Positions 1 through 9,192 of a DNA stretch of 64,000 nucleotides are shown piece by piece. The notes beneath the pieces were generated by a model. That model was not told where the DNA came from, ran no database searches, and worked only from the letters and a program-made list of their open reading frames with translations. Within the stretch, counting starts at the first letter, position 1; each line of letters begins with the position of its first letter. The stretch is from JAWKJY01 sp041393535 (lineage in GTDB: Bacteria; Actinomycetota; Thermoleophilia; Gaiellales; Gaiellaceae). Made by a program: the position numbers and the translations under genes. Location: the NCBI GenBank assembly GCA_041393535.1, contig JAWKJY010000001.1:186001-250000 (forward strand), in the 5' to 3' direction.

Positions 1-569
1 ACCCCGCGGACGCGACCGAGCTCGGGCTGGCCGACGGCGACTACGCGTGGCTCGACTGCGACCCGAGCGACCGGCCGTACCGCGGCTGGCAGGAGAGCGA
101 CCCGGACTACGAGGTCGCGCGCGTGATGATGCGCGTGCGCATCTACTCCGGGATGCCGCGGAACGTGATCCGCACCTGGTTCAACATGTACGCGGCGACG
201 CCGAAGACGGTCGCGGCGCAGAAGGCGAGCCCGGGCGCGCCGGCCAAGAGCCCCGAGAGCGGGTACGTCTCGCTCTTCCGGCACGGCAGCCACCAGTCGG
301 GCACGCGCGCGTGGCTGCGGCCGACGCAGATGACCGACACGATGACGCGCAAGGCGTACTTCGGGCACGTCGTCGGAGTCGGCAACGAGGCGGACGTGCA
401 CTCCGTCTCCGGCGCGCCGAAGGAGGCGTTCGCCCGCGTCGTCAAGGCCGAGGACGCGGGCGTCGGCGGCGAGCGCCTGTGGCGGCCGGTCACGCTCGGG
501 CTGCGGCCGCAGCAGCCCTCGCCCGCACTCGAGACCTTCCTGGCCGGCGGCTACCTGCGCCGGGCATGA
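1..569 (+). CDS. Molybdopterin oxidoreductase alpha subunit, C-terminal end (partial)
   Basis: The reading frame is open from the window edge to a TGA at 569, giving about 188 residues of what should be a much longer protein. It starts inside the C-terminal molybdopterin-dinucleotide-binding domain: the stretch ELGLADGDYAWLD resembles the fold that closes over the cofactor in the DMSO reductase family. The next three genes (four-cluster Fe-S beta subunit, haem-b gamma subunit, TorD-like chaperone) identify it as the catalytic subunit of a type II DMSO reductase family enzyme, the group with ethylbenzene dehydrogenase, dimethylsulfide dehydrogenase and selenate, chlorate and perchlorate reductases. 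The substrate cannot be told because the active-site half lies outside the window. Confidence 0.85.
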   Translation, partial: PADATELGLADGDYAWLDCDPSDRPYRGWQESDPDYEVARVMMRVRIYSGMPRNVIRTWFNMYAATPKTVAAQKASPGAPAKSPESGYVSLFRHGSHQSGTRAWLRPTQMTDTMTRKAYFGHVVGVGNEADVHSVSGAPKEAFARVVKAEDAGVGGERLWRPVTLGLRPQQPSPALETFLAGGYLRRA

Positions 570-601
570 CCACCGACCACGACCGCGACTAGGGGCCGAC
601 G

Positions 602-1750
602 ATGGCGAAGGCGTACAACTGGCAGCTCGGGCGGGAGATGGACTACCCGTACGAGGCGCCGCGACCCGAGAAGCAGTTCTGCATGGTGATGGACACCAAC
701 AAGTGCATCGCCTGCCAGAGCTGCACGATCGCGTGCAAGTCGACCTGGACCTGGGGCTCGGGCCAGGAGTACATGCTCTGGAACAACATCGAGACGAAGC
801 CCTTCGGCTTCTACCCGACGGGCTGGGACGTCAACGTCCTCGACCTGCTCTCGGCGCAGGACTGGGAGTCCGGCGCGTACCCGGGGCAGACCGTCTTCGA
901 GGCGGCCGGCCCGGGCGAGAAGGTGCTCGGGTGGACGCCGGACGAGGCGGACTGGAACCACCCGAACATCGGCGAGGACGAGCCGACGGGCGACGCGGCC
1001 GAGACGCCGTACGTCGCCGACACGCCGCACTCGATGATGTGGATGTTCTACCTCCAGCGCATCTGCAACCACTGCACGTACCCGGCGTGCGTGGCGGCCT
1101 GCCCGCGCGAGGCGATCTACAAGCGCCCCGAGGACGGGATCGTCCTCGTCGACCAGGAGCGCTGCCGCGGGTACCAGGAGTGCCTGACCGCGTGCCCTTA
1201 CAAGAAGACGATGTTCAACCTCGAGACGCGCGTCACGGAGAAGTGCATCGGCTGCTACCCGAAGGTGGAGCAGGGCCTCCAGTCGCAGTGCACGACGACC
1301 TGCATCGGGAAGCTCCGGCTGACGAACTTCCTCTCGGCGCCCGACCAGGCCGACCCGCGAAAGCCGGCGGACTTCCTCGTCCACGACCGCAAGGTCGCGC
1401 TGCCGCTCTACCCGCAGCTGGGGCTCGAGCCGAACGTCTACTACATCCCCCCGATCCACGTCCCGCCGGACTACCTGCACCAGATGTTCGGCCCGGGCGT
1501 CGAGGCGGCGATCGAGACGTACCGCAACGCGAAGGACGACCCGGAGCTGCTCGGCCTCCTGATGCTCTTCGGCGCGACCGAGCGGATCATGGCCACCTTC
1601 GACGTCGTCGACGGCATCGCGACCGCCTACGACGAGGCGGGCGAGGCGATCGTCTCGGTGCCGGTGCGCGAGCCGACGATCGTCCGCGACTTCGAGTATC
1701 CGACCCAGGCCGCCGGCGAGGACGTCGTCGGCTTCCGCCACAACACGTAG
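602..1750 (+). CDS. Type II DMSO reductase family beta subunit, four Fe-S clusters
   Basis: This 382-residue ferredoxin-like subunit carries electrons between the molybdenum subunit and the haem subunit. Four cysteine groups are visible in order: CIACQSCTIACKSTW (about residues 37-51), CNHCTYPACVAACP (about 156-169), CRGYQECLTACPYKK (about 188-202) and CIGCYPKVEQG followed by CTTTC (about 215-234). This is the layout of NarH, EbdB and DdhB. No signal peptide is present; such subunits are normally exported together with a Tat-tagged partner. The ATG at 602 lies 32 nt after the alpha stop and 11 nt before the gamma start region, so the genes form one operon. Confidence 0.9.
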   Translation: MAKAYNWQLGREMDYPYEAPRPEKQFCMVMDTNKCIACQSCTIACKSTWTWGSGQEYMLWNNIETKPFGFYPTGWDVNVLDLLSAQDWESGAYPGQTVFEAAGPGEKVLGWTPDEADWNHPNIGEDEPTGDAAETPYVADTPHSMMWMFYLQRICNHCTYPACVAACPREAIYKRPEDGIVLVDQERCRGYQECLTACPYKKTMFNLETRVTEKCIGCYPKVEQGLQSQCTTTCIGKLRLTNFLSAPDQADPRKPADFLVHDRKVALPLYPQLGLEPNVYYIPPIHVPPDYLHQMFGPGVEAAIETYRNAKDDPELLGLLMLFGATERIMATFDVVDGIATAYDEAGEAIVSVPVREPTIVRDFEYPTQAAGEDVVGFRHNT

Positions 1751-1761
1751 GGGGGCCACGG

Positions 1762-2637
1762 ATGGATCGCATCACGCGTCGCGCCCTCGTCGGCTCCGGC
1801 GCGCTCGTCGTCGCCGGCGTGACGCTCGGCGGCGTGCTCGGGGCGCTGTCGAAGCGACCCGAGGCCAAGGTCGCAGACCGGATCCGGGCGCGGCGCATCG
1901 ACCGCGTGCCGGCCGAGGATCCGGCGAGCGAGGCGTGGTACGAGGCCGCGCCGATCGTCGTCCCGCTCGGGCCGCAGCAGGCGGTGCCGCCGTACCTGGG
2001 CTCGGCGAGCATCGCCGAGCTCGTCGTCGAGGCCCTCCACGACGACGACGAGCTGGCGCTGCGGCTCGGGTGGGACGACCCCTCCCAGGACGACCTGAGC
2101 GGGATCGGCCGCTTCGGCGACGCGGTCGCGGTGCAGCTCCCGACCGCGGCCGGCGGCACGCCGGCGATCACCATGGGCGCTCCGGGCGCGCCCGTCCACG
2201 TCGTCCAGTGGCGGGCGTCCTGGCAGCGCGACCTCGTCGAGCGGACGGGCGTCGAGACGCTCTACCCGGGCCTCGCGCGGGACACGATCCCGGAGGACGT
2301 GTTCCCGGCCGAGACCGCGGTGCTCTGGTACCCGGGCCGCGCGGCCGGCAACGCGATCTCCGCGGCGGGGCGCTCCTCGTCGATCCAGGAGCTCGTCGCG
2401 GAGGGCTTCGGCACCCTGACGCCGCTGCCCGACCAGCGAGCGCGCGGCGCGGCTGCCTGGGCCGACGGGCGCTGGACGGTCGCGCTCGGCTTCCCGCTCG
2501 ACCGCGCCGGTGCGGGCGACGCGCTCGCCCCCGGCACGAGCTGGCCGGTCGCGTTCGCGGTCTGGGCCGGCAGCGACGGGAACAGGGGCGGGCGCAAGCA
2601 CTTCGCCGACTGGAAGACGCTGGAGGTGCGGGCGTGA
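1762..2637 (+). CDS. Haem-b-binding gamma subunit (EB_dh type) with Tat signal
   Basis: The 291-residue protein starts with a twin-arginine signal (RITRRALVGSG followed by a hydrophobic run to about residue 30), so it is probably moved across the membrane folded. The rest matches the architecture of the ethylbenzene-dehydrogenase/DMS-dehydrogenase gamma subunit (EB_dh family), which holds one haem b and passes electrons onward. Supporting stretches are the APVHVVQWRASWQRDL segment and the WYPGRAAGNAIS segment, where such subunits keep a conserved glycine-asparagine loop. It starts 11 nt after the beta stop and overlaps the chaperone start by four bases. Family is fairly certain, substrate is not. 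Confidence 0.8.
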   Translation: MDRITRRALVGSGALVVAGVTLGGVLGALSKRPEAKVADRIRARRIDRVPAEDPASEAWYEAAPIVVPLGPQQAVPPYLGSASIAELVVEALHDDDELALRLGWDDPSQDDLSGIGRFGDAVAVQLPTAAGGTPAITMGAPGAPVHVVQWRASWQRDLVERTGVETLYPGLARDTIPEDVFPAETAVLWYPGRAAGNAISAAGRSSSIQELVAEGFGTLTPLPDQRARGAAAWADGRWTVALGFPLDRAGAGDALAPGTSWPVAFAVWAGSDGNRGGRKHFADWKTLEVRA

Positions 2638-3436
2638 CCGTCGCGACGGGACGCGGCGGCGCGGCGCTCGCGCTCGCGGCGCGCCTCGTCGCGCTCGGCC
2701 TCGCCCCGCCCGACGGCGCGTCGGTCGCCGCGCTTCGGCTGCACGCGGAGGGCCTCGCCGCGGCGCCCGACGTCGCCGACTGGCTGCGGGAGCTCTGCGC
2801 CGAGCTCGCGCAGCTCCTCGCCGACGAGGCGGTCGTCGCCGCGCTGCCCGCCTGCCACCAGCTCGTGTTCGGCGGCCGCGTGGCCGTGTCGCCGTACGAG
2901 TCGAGCTACGAGGCCGACCCGTTCCGCTCGAGCCGCCAGGTCGCCGACGTCGCCGGCTTCTACCGCGCCTTCGGCGCCGACGCGACCGGGGCCGCGGCCG
3001 AGCGCCCCGACCACGTCGGCTGCGAGCTCGAGTTCCTGTCGTTCCTCGTCCTGCGCCGGCTCGAGGCCGGGGAGCGGGGCGACGCGGAGGCGGCCGCCGT
3101 GTGCTGCGAGGCCGAGGACGCCTTCCTCCGGGAGCACGTCGGTCGCGTGCTACCGCTGATCGCCCGGCAGGTCGCGGTCGCCCGGGGCGCCTCGCCCGTG
3201 CACCGGCTGGTCGCGCTCGTCGCCGAGCGGCTGATCCTCGAGGAGCTCGACCGGCGCGGCCTCGTCGCGATCGCGCCGCCGCGGGCACGGCCGCGGACCG
3301 CCGTCGAGGAGGACGACCTCACGTGCGCGACCGCGGGCGAGGCCGTGATCGCGACGGCGACCTGCCGCGGCGAGCGCGGCGGCGGGCGGCGGCGGCGCGA
3401 GCGTCCTGCCTGGAGCGCCGGCTCAGCGCGCGGTGA
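2634..3436 (+). CDS. TorD/DmsD-like molybdoenzyme chaperone
   Basis: The GTG start at 2634 overlaps the gamma stop (GTGA), so translation is probably coupled. The protein is mostly alpha-helical and contains PYESSYEADPF at about residues 86-96, the region where TorD-family chaperones carry their PYES(V/S)Y signature. It would help fold and insert cofactor into the alpha subunit. The main body ends near RRGLVAIAPP (about residue 218), a usual length for the family. Beyond that the frame stays open to 3716 across a convergent gene, with low-complexity arginine-rich sequence that looks out of frame. A frameshift near 3370-3400 followed by the stop at 3436 is likely, so the 3' end is uncertain. 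Confidence 0.7.
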
Positions 3437-4196
3437 AGCCGCCGTCGGCGAGGAGCGACGAGCCGGTCACGAAGGACGACGCGTCCGAGAGCAGCCAGAG
3501 ATCGCCCGGCGATCTCGTCGGCGGTGCCGAGCTGGCCGAGCGCGTGCAGCTGCTCGACCGCCGCGTAGGCGTCCGCGCCGATGTTGGCGCGCGCCTCGCT
3601 CGGCCATCGGCGTCCCCGCAGAAGCCGGCAGGATCGCGTTCACGCGCACGCCGAAGCTGGCGGCCTCGAGCGCGGCCGTCTTCGTCAGCCCGATCACGCC
3701 GTGCTCGACGCGGTAGGTGCGTAGTCGCCGCCGCCGGGGAAGGCGATGACGCCGAGGATCGACGAGACGTTGACGATCGAGCCGCGCCCCTGCGCCCGCA
3801 TCGCGGCCAGCTCGTGCCCGAGGCAGCGGAAGACGCCGGAGAGGTTGATTGCGATCGTCCGCTCCCAGGCGTCTTCGGCGAGGTCGACGAGCGGCGTGAC
3901 GGCGCCCTCGATGCCCGCGTTGTTGACTCGTCGTCGAGCGAGCCGAGGCGCTTCGACTGTGGTGGCGACCGCGGCCGCGACGTCGTCGCCGCGCGTCACG
4001 TCGCAGGCGAGGCCGATCGCCCGCCGCCCGCTCCGCGCACGAGCGCGGCCGTCTCGCGGCCGCCCGGTCGTCCACGTCGCTCGCGGCGACCCGGGCGCCC
4101 TCGCGCGCGAGCAGGAGCGCGGCGCGGCCGATCCCGCTCCCGGCGCCGGTGACCAGCACCGCCTTCCTCGACGCGCCCGCTCACGCGCGAGACCAT
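3423..4196 (-). pseudogene. SDR-family oxidoreductase, frameshifted
   Basis: Fragments of a classical short-chain dehydrogenase/reductase can be read in order in different frames: VLVTGAGSGIGRAALLLARE (NAD(P)-binding glycine motif), VNNAGIEGAVTPLVDL (the NNAG motif), SIVNVSSILGVIAFPGG (active-site serine strand), YRVEHGVIGLTKTAALEAA, and ADGGFTAR before the stop at 3423. At least four frame changes are needed. Around the catalytic tyrosine the YxxxK lysine codon appears to be lost in one of the indels. Sequence error is more likely than true decay because the protein sequence between shifts is well conserved. It runs convergently with the molybdoenzyme operon. The substrate is unknown. Confidence 0.7.
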
Positions 4197-4248
4197 AGTC
4201 GGCGCCGCACGGCGGTGACGACCGGAGCGGTCGCCGCGGGCGAGGCCG

Positions 4249-4996
4249 CTACAGGCCCATGCCCCCGTCGACGACGAGGGTGTGGCCGGTGACGAACTCG
4301 CCCTCCGTCACGATGGTATGACCAGGCGGCGACGTCCTCGACGCGGCCGGCGCGCGGGATCGCGGCCCGGCCGACGAGGGCGGCCGCCTCGGCCTCGCCG
4401 ACGGCGCGGTCATGTCCGTCGGGATGAACCCGGGGGCGACGGCGTTGACGGTGACGCCGAAGCGGCCGACCTCCTCGCCAGCGCCTTGACGAAGCCGAGC
4501 TGGCCGCCTTCGCGGCCGCGTACGCCGTGTCCTCGGCGAAGCCGATCAGGCCCACCACGGAGCTGATCACGACGATCCGGCCGAAGCCGGCCGTGCGCAT
4601 CAGCGGCACCGCGGCCCGGCAGGTCGTGAACGCGCCGAGGAGCGAGGTGTCGACGACGGCGCGCCAGTCGTCCGGGTCGACGCGGTCGATCCGCCCGCCG
4701 TGCCAGACCCCCGCGTTCGACACGAGCACGTCGAGCCGCCCGTACCGCTCGGCGACGTCGGCGACGAGGCGAGAGGCCTGCTCCGTGTCGCCGACGTCGG
4801 CCTGCCACGCCGTCGCGGTCGGGCCGAGCCGCTCGACCAGCCGCTCCGCGCTCGCGCGATCGCTGCGGTAGTTGATCGCCACCGCGGCGCCGTCGAGGGC
4901 GAGCCGCTCGGCGATCGCCGCGCCGATGCCGCGCGAGGAGCCCGTCACGAGCGCGACCCGGCCCGCGAGCCGCGCGCTGGCCTGCGCACCGTCCAT
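4249..4996 (-). pseudogene. SDR-family oxidoreductase (FabG-like), frameshifted
   Basis: The first 165 residues are intact: LVTGSSRGIGAAIAERLA (cofactor motif), VSNAGVWHGG (NAG motif), IVVISSVVGLIG (catalytic serine) and TAYAAAKA (catalytic Tyr and Lys of YxxxK). After the lysine the frame changes several times; QLGFVKALA, a PGF(I)PTDM-like piece and the end GHTLVVDGGMGL before the TAG at 4249 are each in different frames. The start is the ATG at 4996. It reads divergently from the acyl-CoA dehydrogenase at 5072, so the two and the SDR downstream could belong to one acyl-chain or alcohol catabolic unit. The exact substrate is unknown. Confidence 0.75.
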
Positions 4997-5071
4997 CGGC
5001 GTGACTCTACACTCGGCCCCGAGCGCCCGATCGCCCGACGTGCCCGGGGCGCGAGCGAGAGGAGGACGACG

Positions 5072-6215
5072 GTGGACCAGGCGGCCTACGAGGCGTACAG
5101 GGACAGGATGTTCGAGGCGATCTGGCGGGACGTCGACTCGCTGGTCGACGAGATCGAGGACACGGAGCGGATCCCGAGCGAGAAGCTCTTCCCGGCGCTG
5201 CGCGCCATGGGCGCCTGGGCGTGCTTCGTCCCCGAGGAGTACGGCGGCGCCGGCCTGACCGTCTCCCAGTACCTCCCGATCATCGCCGAGTTCGCCAAGG
5301 TCCACGGGGGCGTCCGCGCGCTCGTCCACGTCCACAACTCCTTCACGCACGCGCTCGCCGACCTGGGCACGCCGGAGCAGAAGGCCGACCTCCTGCCGGG
5401 CTGCGCGGTCGGGGAGAAGTCGGTCGCCTTCGCGCTGACGGAGCCCGAGCACGGCACGGGCCTCGACCTCGGCACCACGGCCGTCCTCGACGGGGGCGAG
5501 TGGGTGATCAACGGCCGCAAGTGGCTGATCACGAACTCCGACTTCGCCTCGCACTTCATCGTGCTCGCGAAGACCGACCCGGGCGACCGCGCGCGGGCCC
5601 TCACCGCGATCCTCGTCCCGCGGGACGCGCCGGGCCTGACGATCGAGCCGCTCCCGCACACGATGGGCTGCAAGGGCGGCGAGCACGGCCAGCTCACCTT
5701 CGTCGACGTGCGCGTGCCGGCCGGCGACGTGCTCGGCGGCGAGGTCGGGGCGGGCGAGGCCCAGCTCGAGCACATGCTCGAGATCAGCCGCGTGCTCGTC
5801 GCGGCGAGCTCCCTCGGCACCGCGGAGCGCGCGCTCGAGCTGGCCGCGGAGCACGCGCGAAGGCCCGCAAGATACCGGCAAGCGATCGCCGACCTCGCCA
5901 GGCCGTGCAGCGCTACCTGGCCGAGATGGCGACCGACGTCTACGCCATGCGGACGATGCTCGACGACTGCGCCCGACGCTGGGACGCGGGCGAGCGGATC
6001 CCCGCGCAGTCGGCGATGACGAAGCTCTTCTGCCTCGAGGCTTCGTCGGCCGCGTCACCGACCGGGCGCTCCTCTGTCACGGCGGCATCGGCTACACGCG
6101 CCGCCACCGGGTCGAGCTGATGTACCGCGACGCCCGCCTCGAACTGGCTCGAGGAGGGCACCCCGACGATCATGCACCCGTCAAGGCGGAGGTGCTCGCC
6201 GGGAACGCCCCGTAG
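5072..6215 (+). pseudogene. Acyl-CoA dehydrogenase, frameshifted in its 3' third
   Basis: A flavin enzyme that introduces the alpha-beta double bond into acyl-CoA. The GTG start at 5072 has AGGAGG a few bases upstream. The first 265 residues read cleanly: VPEEYGGAGLTVSQY, then FALTEPEHGTGLDLG and WVINGRKWLITNS, the FAD-binding middle-domain motifs of the family. From about 5860 the frame shifts; the C-terminal helical domain continues as RYLAEMATDVYAMRTMLDD, then CHGGIGYTRRHRVELMYRDA, and finally WLEEGTPTIMHPVKAEVLAG before the TAG at 6215. The EEGTPTIM piece sits where the family has its YEGT-type stretch. At least three single-base shifts are needed. Confidence 0.8.
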
Positions 6216-6242
6216 GGCGGGCGCCCCGGTGGGCCGAGCAGC

Positions 6243-6840
6243 ATGGAGCCGCAGGTGCGCAACCCGGACGTCGACTGGTACTTCGCGAAGCCCGGTCCGT
6301 GGCAGGAGGCGTTCGCGCGGCTGCGGGCGCTCGTCCTCGGCTGCGGGCTCGCGGAGGAGCTGAAGTGGGGGCACCCCTGCTACGTGGACGGGGGCAAGAA
6401 CGTCGTGCTGATCCACGGCTTCAAGGGCTACTGCGCGCTCCTCTTCTTCAAGGGCGCGCTGCTCGCGGACGAGCATGGCGTCCTCGTCCAGCAGACGGCG
6501 AACGTGCAGGCCGCGCGCCAGCTGCGCTTCACGAGCGCCGAGGAGGTCTCGTCGCTCGCAGCGGTCGTCCAGGAGTACGTCCGCGAGGCGGTCGAGGTCG
6601 AGCGCTCGGGCCGGCAGGTCGAGCGGCGCCGGCCGTCGGAGCTGGACGTCCCCGAGGAGCTCGAGCGGGCGTTCGAGGCGACGCCCGGCCTGCGCGAGGC
6701 CTTCGCCGCGCTGACGCCCGGCCGCCAGCGCGCGTACCTCCTGCACCTCGGCTCGGCCAAGCAAGCGGCGCGTGCGGCGCGGGCCGAGCGTGCAAAGTCG
6801 ACCGGATCCTGGCGGGAAGGTGGGCCTCGACGACCGGTAG
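6243..6840 (+). CDS. YdeI/DUF1801-type protein, C-terminus frameshifted
   Basis: About 198 residues resembling YdeI-family proteins: an N-terminal DUF1801-like domain (WYFAKPGPWQEAFARLRALV, EELKWGHPCYVDGGKNVVLI, GFKGYCALLFFKGALL) and a C-terminal helical OmdA-like tail (AFAALTPGRQRAYLLHLGSAKQ), which in this family usually ends in a short basic segment. The expected end, roughly RILAG-K-GLDDR, is split over two frames between 6785 and 6840, so I place the stop at 6840 by allowing two shifts. Without shifts the frame runs on to 7706 through a convergent gene, which is implausible. The biochemical function of the family is not established. Confidence 0.65.
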
Positions 6841-6860
6841 TGCCGGCCCCGCCCCGCCGC

Positions 6861-7457
6861 TCAGGGCCGGCCGGCGGGCGGGCGAGGGCACGCGGTGATC
6901 CCCTCGCGGCCCTCGACGTCCTCGAGCTCGATGTGGAACGAGCGCGTGAAGCGGTTCCAGCCGTTGAACATGCAGGAGAGGAGCGTCAGCTCGGCGATCT
7001 CGGCGTCCTCGAAGTGCTCGCGCAGGGAGGCGTAGGCCGCGTCGTCCTCCGCGGCGGTGTTGGCGGTCACGAGGTCGGTCCAGCGCAGGAGCGCCTGGTG
7101 GCGCGAGGAGATCTCCGCGCAGGCCGCCTCGTCGCCGAGCGCGGCGCGGATCTCGGTGGGCGTGAGCCCCGCTGCCGCGCCGAGGTGGGTGTTGTGCCCG
7201 ACGCAGTAGTCGCACCGGTTCAGCGCCGAGGTGCGGATCGCGACCAGCTCCTTGTCGCGGATGTCCGTGATGCTCCCGCCCCGCTCTCCCTGGAGGCGGT
7301 AGAAGAGCGTCGCCAGGGCGACGAGCACGTCGGGGCTGCCCCCGAGCGGCTTCCAGTCGGTGAACAGCTGGCCGCCCCAGAGCGCCTTCACCGCGTCGTA
7401 CGCGGCCTCGGTCTCCGGCGGGCCGTCGCCAGGCTCGATCAGCGTGATCCGTGCCAC
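6861..7457 (-). CDS. Carboxymuconolactone decarboxylase/AhpD-like protein
   Basis: About 198 residues, all helical in appearance, with the AhpD/CMD signature: RTSALNRCDYCVGHNTHLG at about residues 75-93, that is a CxxC followed by a histidine, as in the peroxidase-like members of the family. The C-terminal stretch TLLSCMFNGWNRFTRSFHIE fits the YciW/PA0269-type subgroup. I chose the GTG at 7457 because GGAGG lies seven bases upstream; an ATG at 7487 would add ten residues but lacks such a site. A TAGAGT hexamer at about 7490 could be its -10 box. Likely role: thiol-dependent peroxide or alkylhydroperoxide handling, inferred from the family. Confidence 0.75.
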   Translation of the reverse strand: MARITLIEPGDGPPETEAAYDAVKALWGGQLFTDWKPLGGSPDVLVALATLFYRLQGERGGSITDIRDKELVAIRTSALNRCDYCVGHNTHLGAAAGLTPTEIRAALGDEAACAEISSRHQALLRWTDLVTANTAAEDDAAYASLREHFEDAEIAELTLLSCMFNGWNRFTRSFHIELEDVEGREGITACPRPPAGRP

Positions 7458-7799
7458 GTCGCCTCCAATCCGTCTCGGGCTCCCCACTCTACGGAAGCGC
7501 GAGGGGCGGACGGGCGAGCGCTCCGGGGTGGCGACTCGCCGGGAGCGGCGGCAGCAGCCCCACTCGACCCGACCCGGCCCCGCCCGGCCGTCGCCCCCGG
7601 CGGGCGCGGATCACACCGGGCTGCCGACCTCGCGAAGCGCGTCCCGGCAAGGGGAGCCGGCGGCCGCTTCCAGCCGGTCGGCCGCTCCTTCCGCGAAGCG
7701 TGTTGAGCGCACCGTGTCGTCGGCCCCGCCGGCGTCTGCGTCGGCGCAAGGCGCGTCGGTGGGCGGCGCTCGACGACGCCGAGCGCGTGGCGGGCCGGG
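7458..7799. other. Intergenic stretch, no gene recognised
   Basis: These 342 bases lie upstream of one minus-strand gene and downstream of another. Apart from the probable promoter of the AhpD-like gene near 7490 I see only GC-rich sequence with arginine/proline-rich chance frames on both strands and no recognisable protein or RNA. Confidence 0.6.
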
Positions 7800-8318
7800 T
7801 TACTCCCTGGACGAGGACGCCGAGCGCCAGTCGAGCTCGACGCCGTCCGAGCCGAGCGCCGACACGAGCTCCTCGGTCAGGGCGGCGGCAGCCACGGTAC
7901 GTCGGAGCAGCTTCGTCGCGGCGGCCATCGCGGCCCACGCGCCGTCCGGGAAGTGGAAGACGGCGTTGAAGTACACGTTGGCGGGAGCTTCCGACGCGTC
8001 GTTGATCCACCACTCGCACCGGAAGTCCCCGCGCGCTGCGGCGTGGAGCACCTCCTTGGGGCGAGCGCCCCACATGCCGCCGACCGATGCGATCAGCACG
8101 CGGCGATCGGTCAGGACCGCGATCAGGTTCGAGTACGGAGCGATGCGCCGCTCGGGGTCGTATCCTCGGAGCTCGAGCTGCACCTGCAGGTCAGCCGGGT
8201 GCCGCGTGGCGGGTGCGTCGGTGTCCCCGCCGATGGCGGGCTGCCCGAGCAAGAAGGCTTCCAGCGACTCGTCGCGCGCCGCCTCCCGCATCCAGACCTC
8301 GACGCGCTCCCGCTTCAT
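7800..8318 (-). CDS. Hypothetical protein with a PH-like fold signature
   Basis: I do not recognise a named family. The 172-residue product has RRIAPYSNLIAVLTDRRVLIASVGGMWGA in its middle, a pattern seen in bacterial PH-like domains (strand, LTDRR, strand), followed by DFRCEWWINDASEAPANVYF. There is no signal peptide and no membrane segment. Two starts are possible, ATG at 8318 or ATG at 8330. A TAGGAT hexamer overlaps the upstream one, so 8318 is preferred and the transcript would have almost no leader. It stands alone between two spacers of over 300 bases. Confidence 0.5.
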   Translation of the reverse strand: MKRERVEVWMREAARDESLEAFLLGQPAIGGDTDAPATRHPADLQVQLELRGYDPERRIAPYSNLIAVLTDRRVLIASVGGMWGARPKEVLHAAARGDFRCEWWINDASEAPANVYFNAVFHFPDGAWAAMAAATKLLRRTVAAAALTEELVSALGSDGVELDWRSASSSRE

Positions 8319-8330
8319 CGGCCCGAGCAT

Positions 8331-8712
8331 CCTAGCGCCTTCGCGCGGCGCGCCCTTCCACGAGGCAGCAGGGAGATCGCGCCCGAAGCCGCCGGTTCGC
8401 GCAGACGCGGCGGCCGCCGAGGAACACAGGACGGGCACCACCGGCCCCTGCCCGATCGAGTGATCGCAGGCCCGGCACGACACGATCTCACGACCGCCTC
8501 GACCCGGTCCTCTGGCGCGCGTGCTCGGCCGGGGCGCGTGGGCGGGGAGCACGAGCCGGACTCCGCGGGCGTCGGCGTGGGGCGGGTCGTCGAAGGCGTG
8601 GTGCGGGAGATCGTCCAGCCGTCGGTCGTGGCCGCGTGCACGGCGGTCTCGCGGCCCGAAGGGGTTCCCATGCGAGGTGGACGTCAGGAGGTGGTACGGT
8701 GAGATCCATTCC
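8331..8712. other. Divergent intergenic region before the MarR gene
   Basis: No coding frame with a believable protein was found here. The segment holds the start region of the minus-strand PH-like gene on the left and the marR promoter on the right. A TACGGT hexamer near 8695 and the partly AT-rich stretch before the ATG at 8713 are the most promoter-like parts. Confidence 0.5.
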
Positions 8713-9192
8713 ATGGAAACGAACAATGCGTCGTCTGCGGCGTCGCCCGCCGCGCTCGCAGGCCTGTTCAGCGACCTGGTGCGCCTCGAGATCGAGCTCT
8801 GGGAGCTGGTCGACCGCCGGCTTCGCAGCGATCACGGCCTTCCGCTGACCTGGTTCGAGCCGATGCAGGTCATGAGCCGCGTTCCCGCCTGTCGCGTTGC
8901 CGACATCGCCGAGGCGCTGTCGATCACCGTGGGCGGCGTCAGCAAGCTGGTCGACCGGATCGAGCACGCCGGCTGGTGCGGCCGTGCCCCGAACCCCAAC
9001 GACGCTCGATCCTCGGTCGTCGCCCTCACCCGGACCGGACGGCACGTGCTCGAGGCGGCCCGCGACTCCTTCGATCGGGAGCTCGCGGTCAGGCTCGGAG
9101 CTGCCGTGTCGCAGGAGCGGCTCGCGTCCTTCGCGTCGACGCTGCAGGACCTGCGGCAGCACATCATCGACCAGCAAGGGAGTGCACGGTGA
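8713..9192 (+). CDS. MarR-family transcriptional regulator
   Basis: A 159-residue winged-helix regulator. The N-terminal helix LFSDLVRLEIELWELVDRRL forms the dimer region; VADIAEALSITVGGVSKLVDRIEHAGW (about residues 61-87) is the DNA-recognition helix-turn-helix, and PNPNDARSSVVALTRTGR is the wing with the DxR motif usual in MarR proteins. Its stop overlaps the GTG of the following oxidoreductase (GTGA), so the regulator and the enzyme are co-translated. This suggests the regulator senses a substrate or product of that enzyme. Codon use here is a little less GC-extreme than in the first kilobases. Confidence 0.9.
   Translation: METNNASSAASPAALAGLFSDLVRLEIELWELVDRRLRSDHGLPLTWFEPMQVMSRVPACRVADIAEALSITVGGVSKLVDRIEHAGWCGRAPNPNDARSSVVALTRTGRHVLEAARDSFDRELAVRLGAAVSQERLASFASTLQDLRQHIIDQQGSAR

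Noticed and set aside
565..592. Eight-codon frame (MTTDHDRD) overlapping the alpha-subunit stop
   Set aside because: It could couple translation to the beta subunit but is too short to judge, and nothing else supports it.
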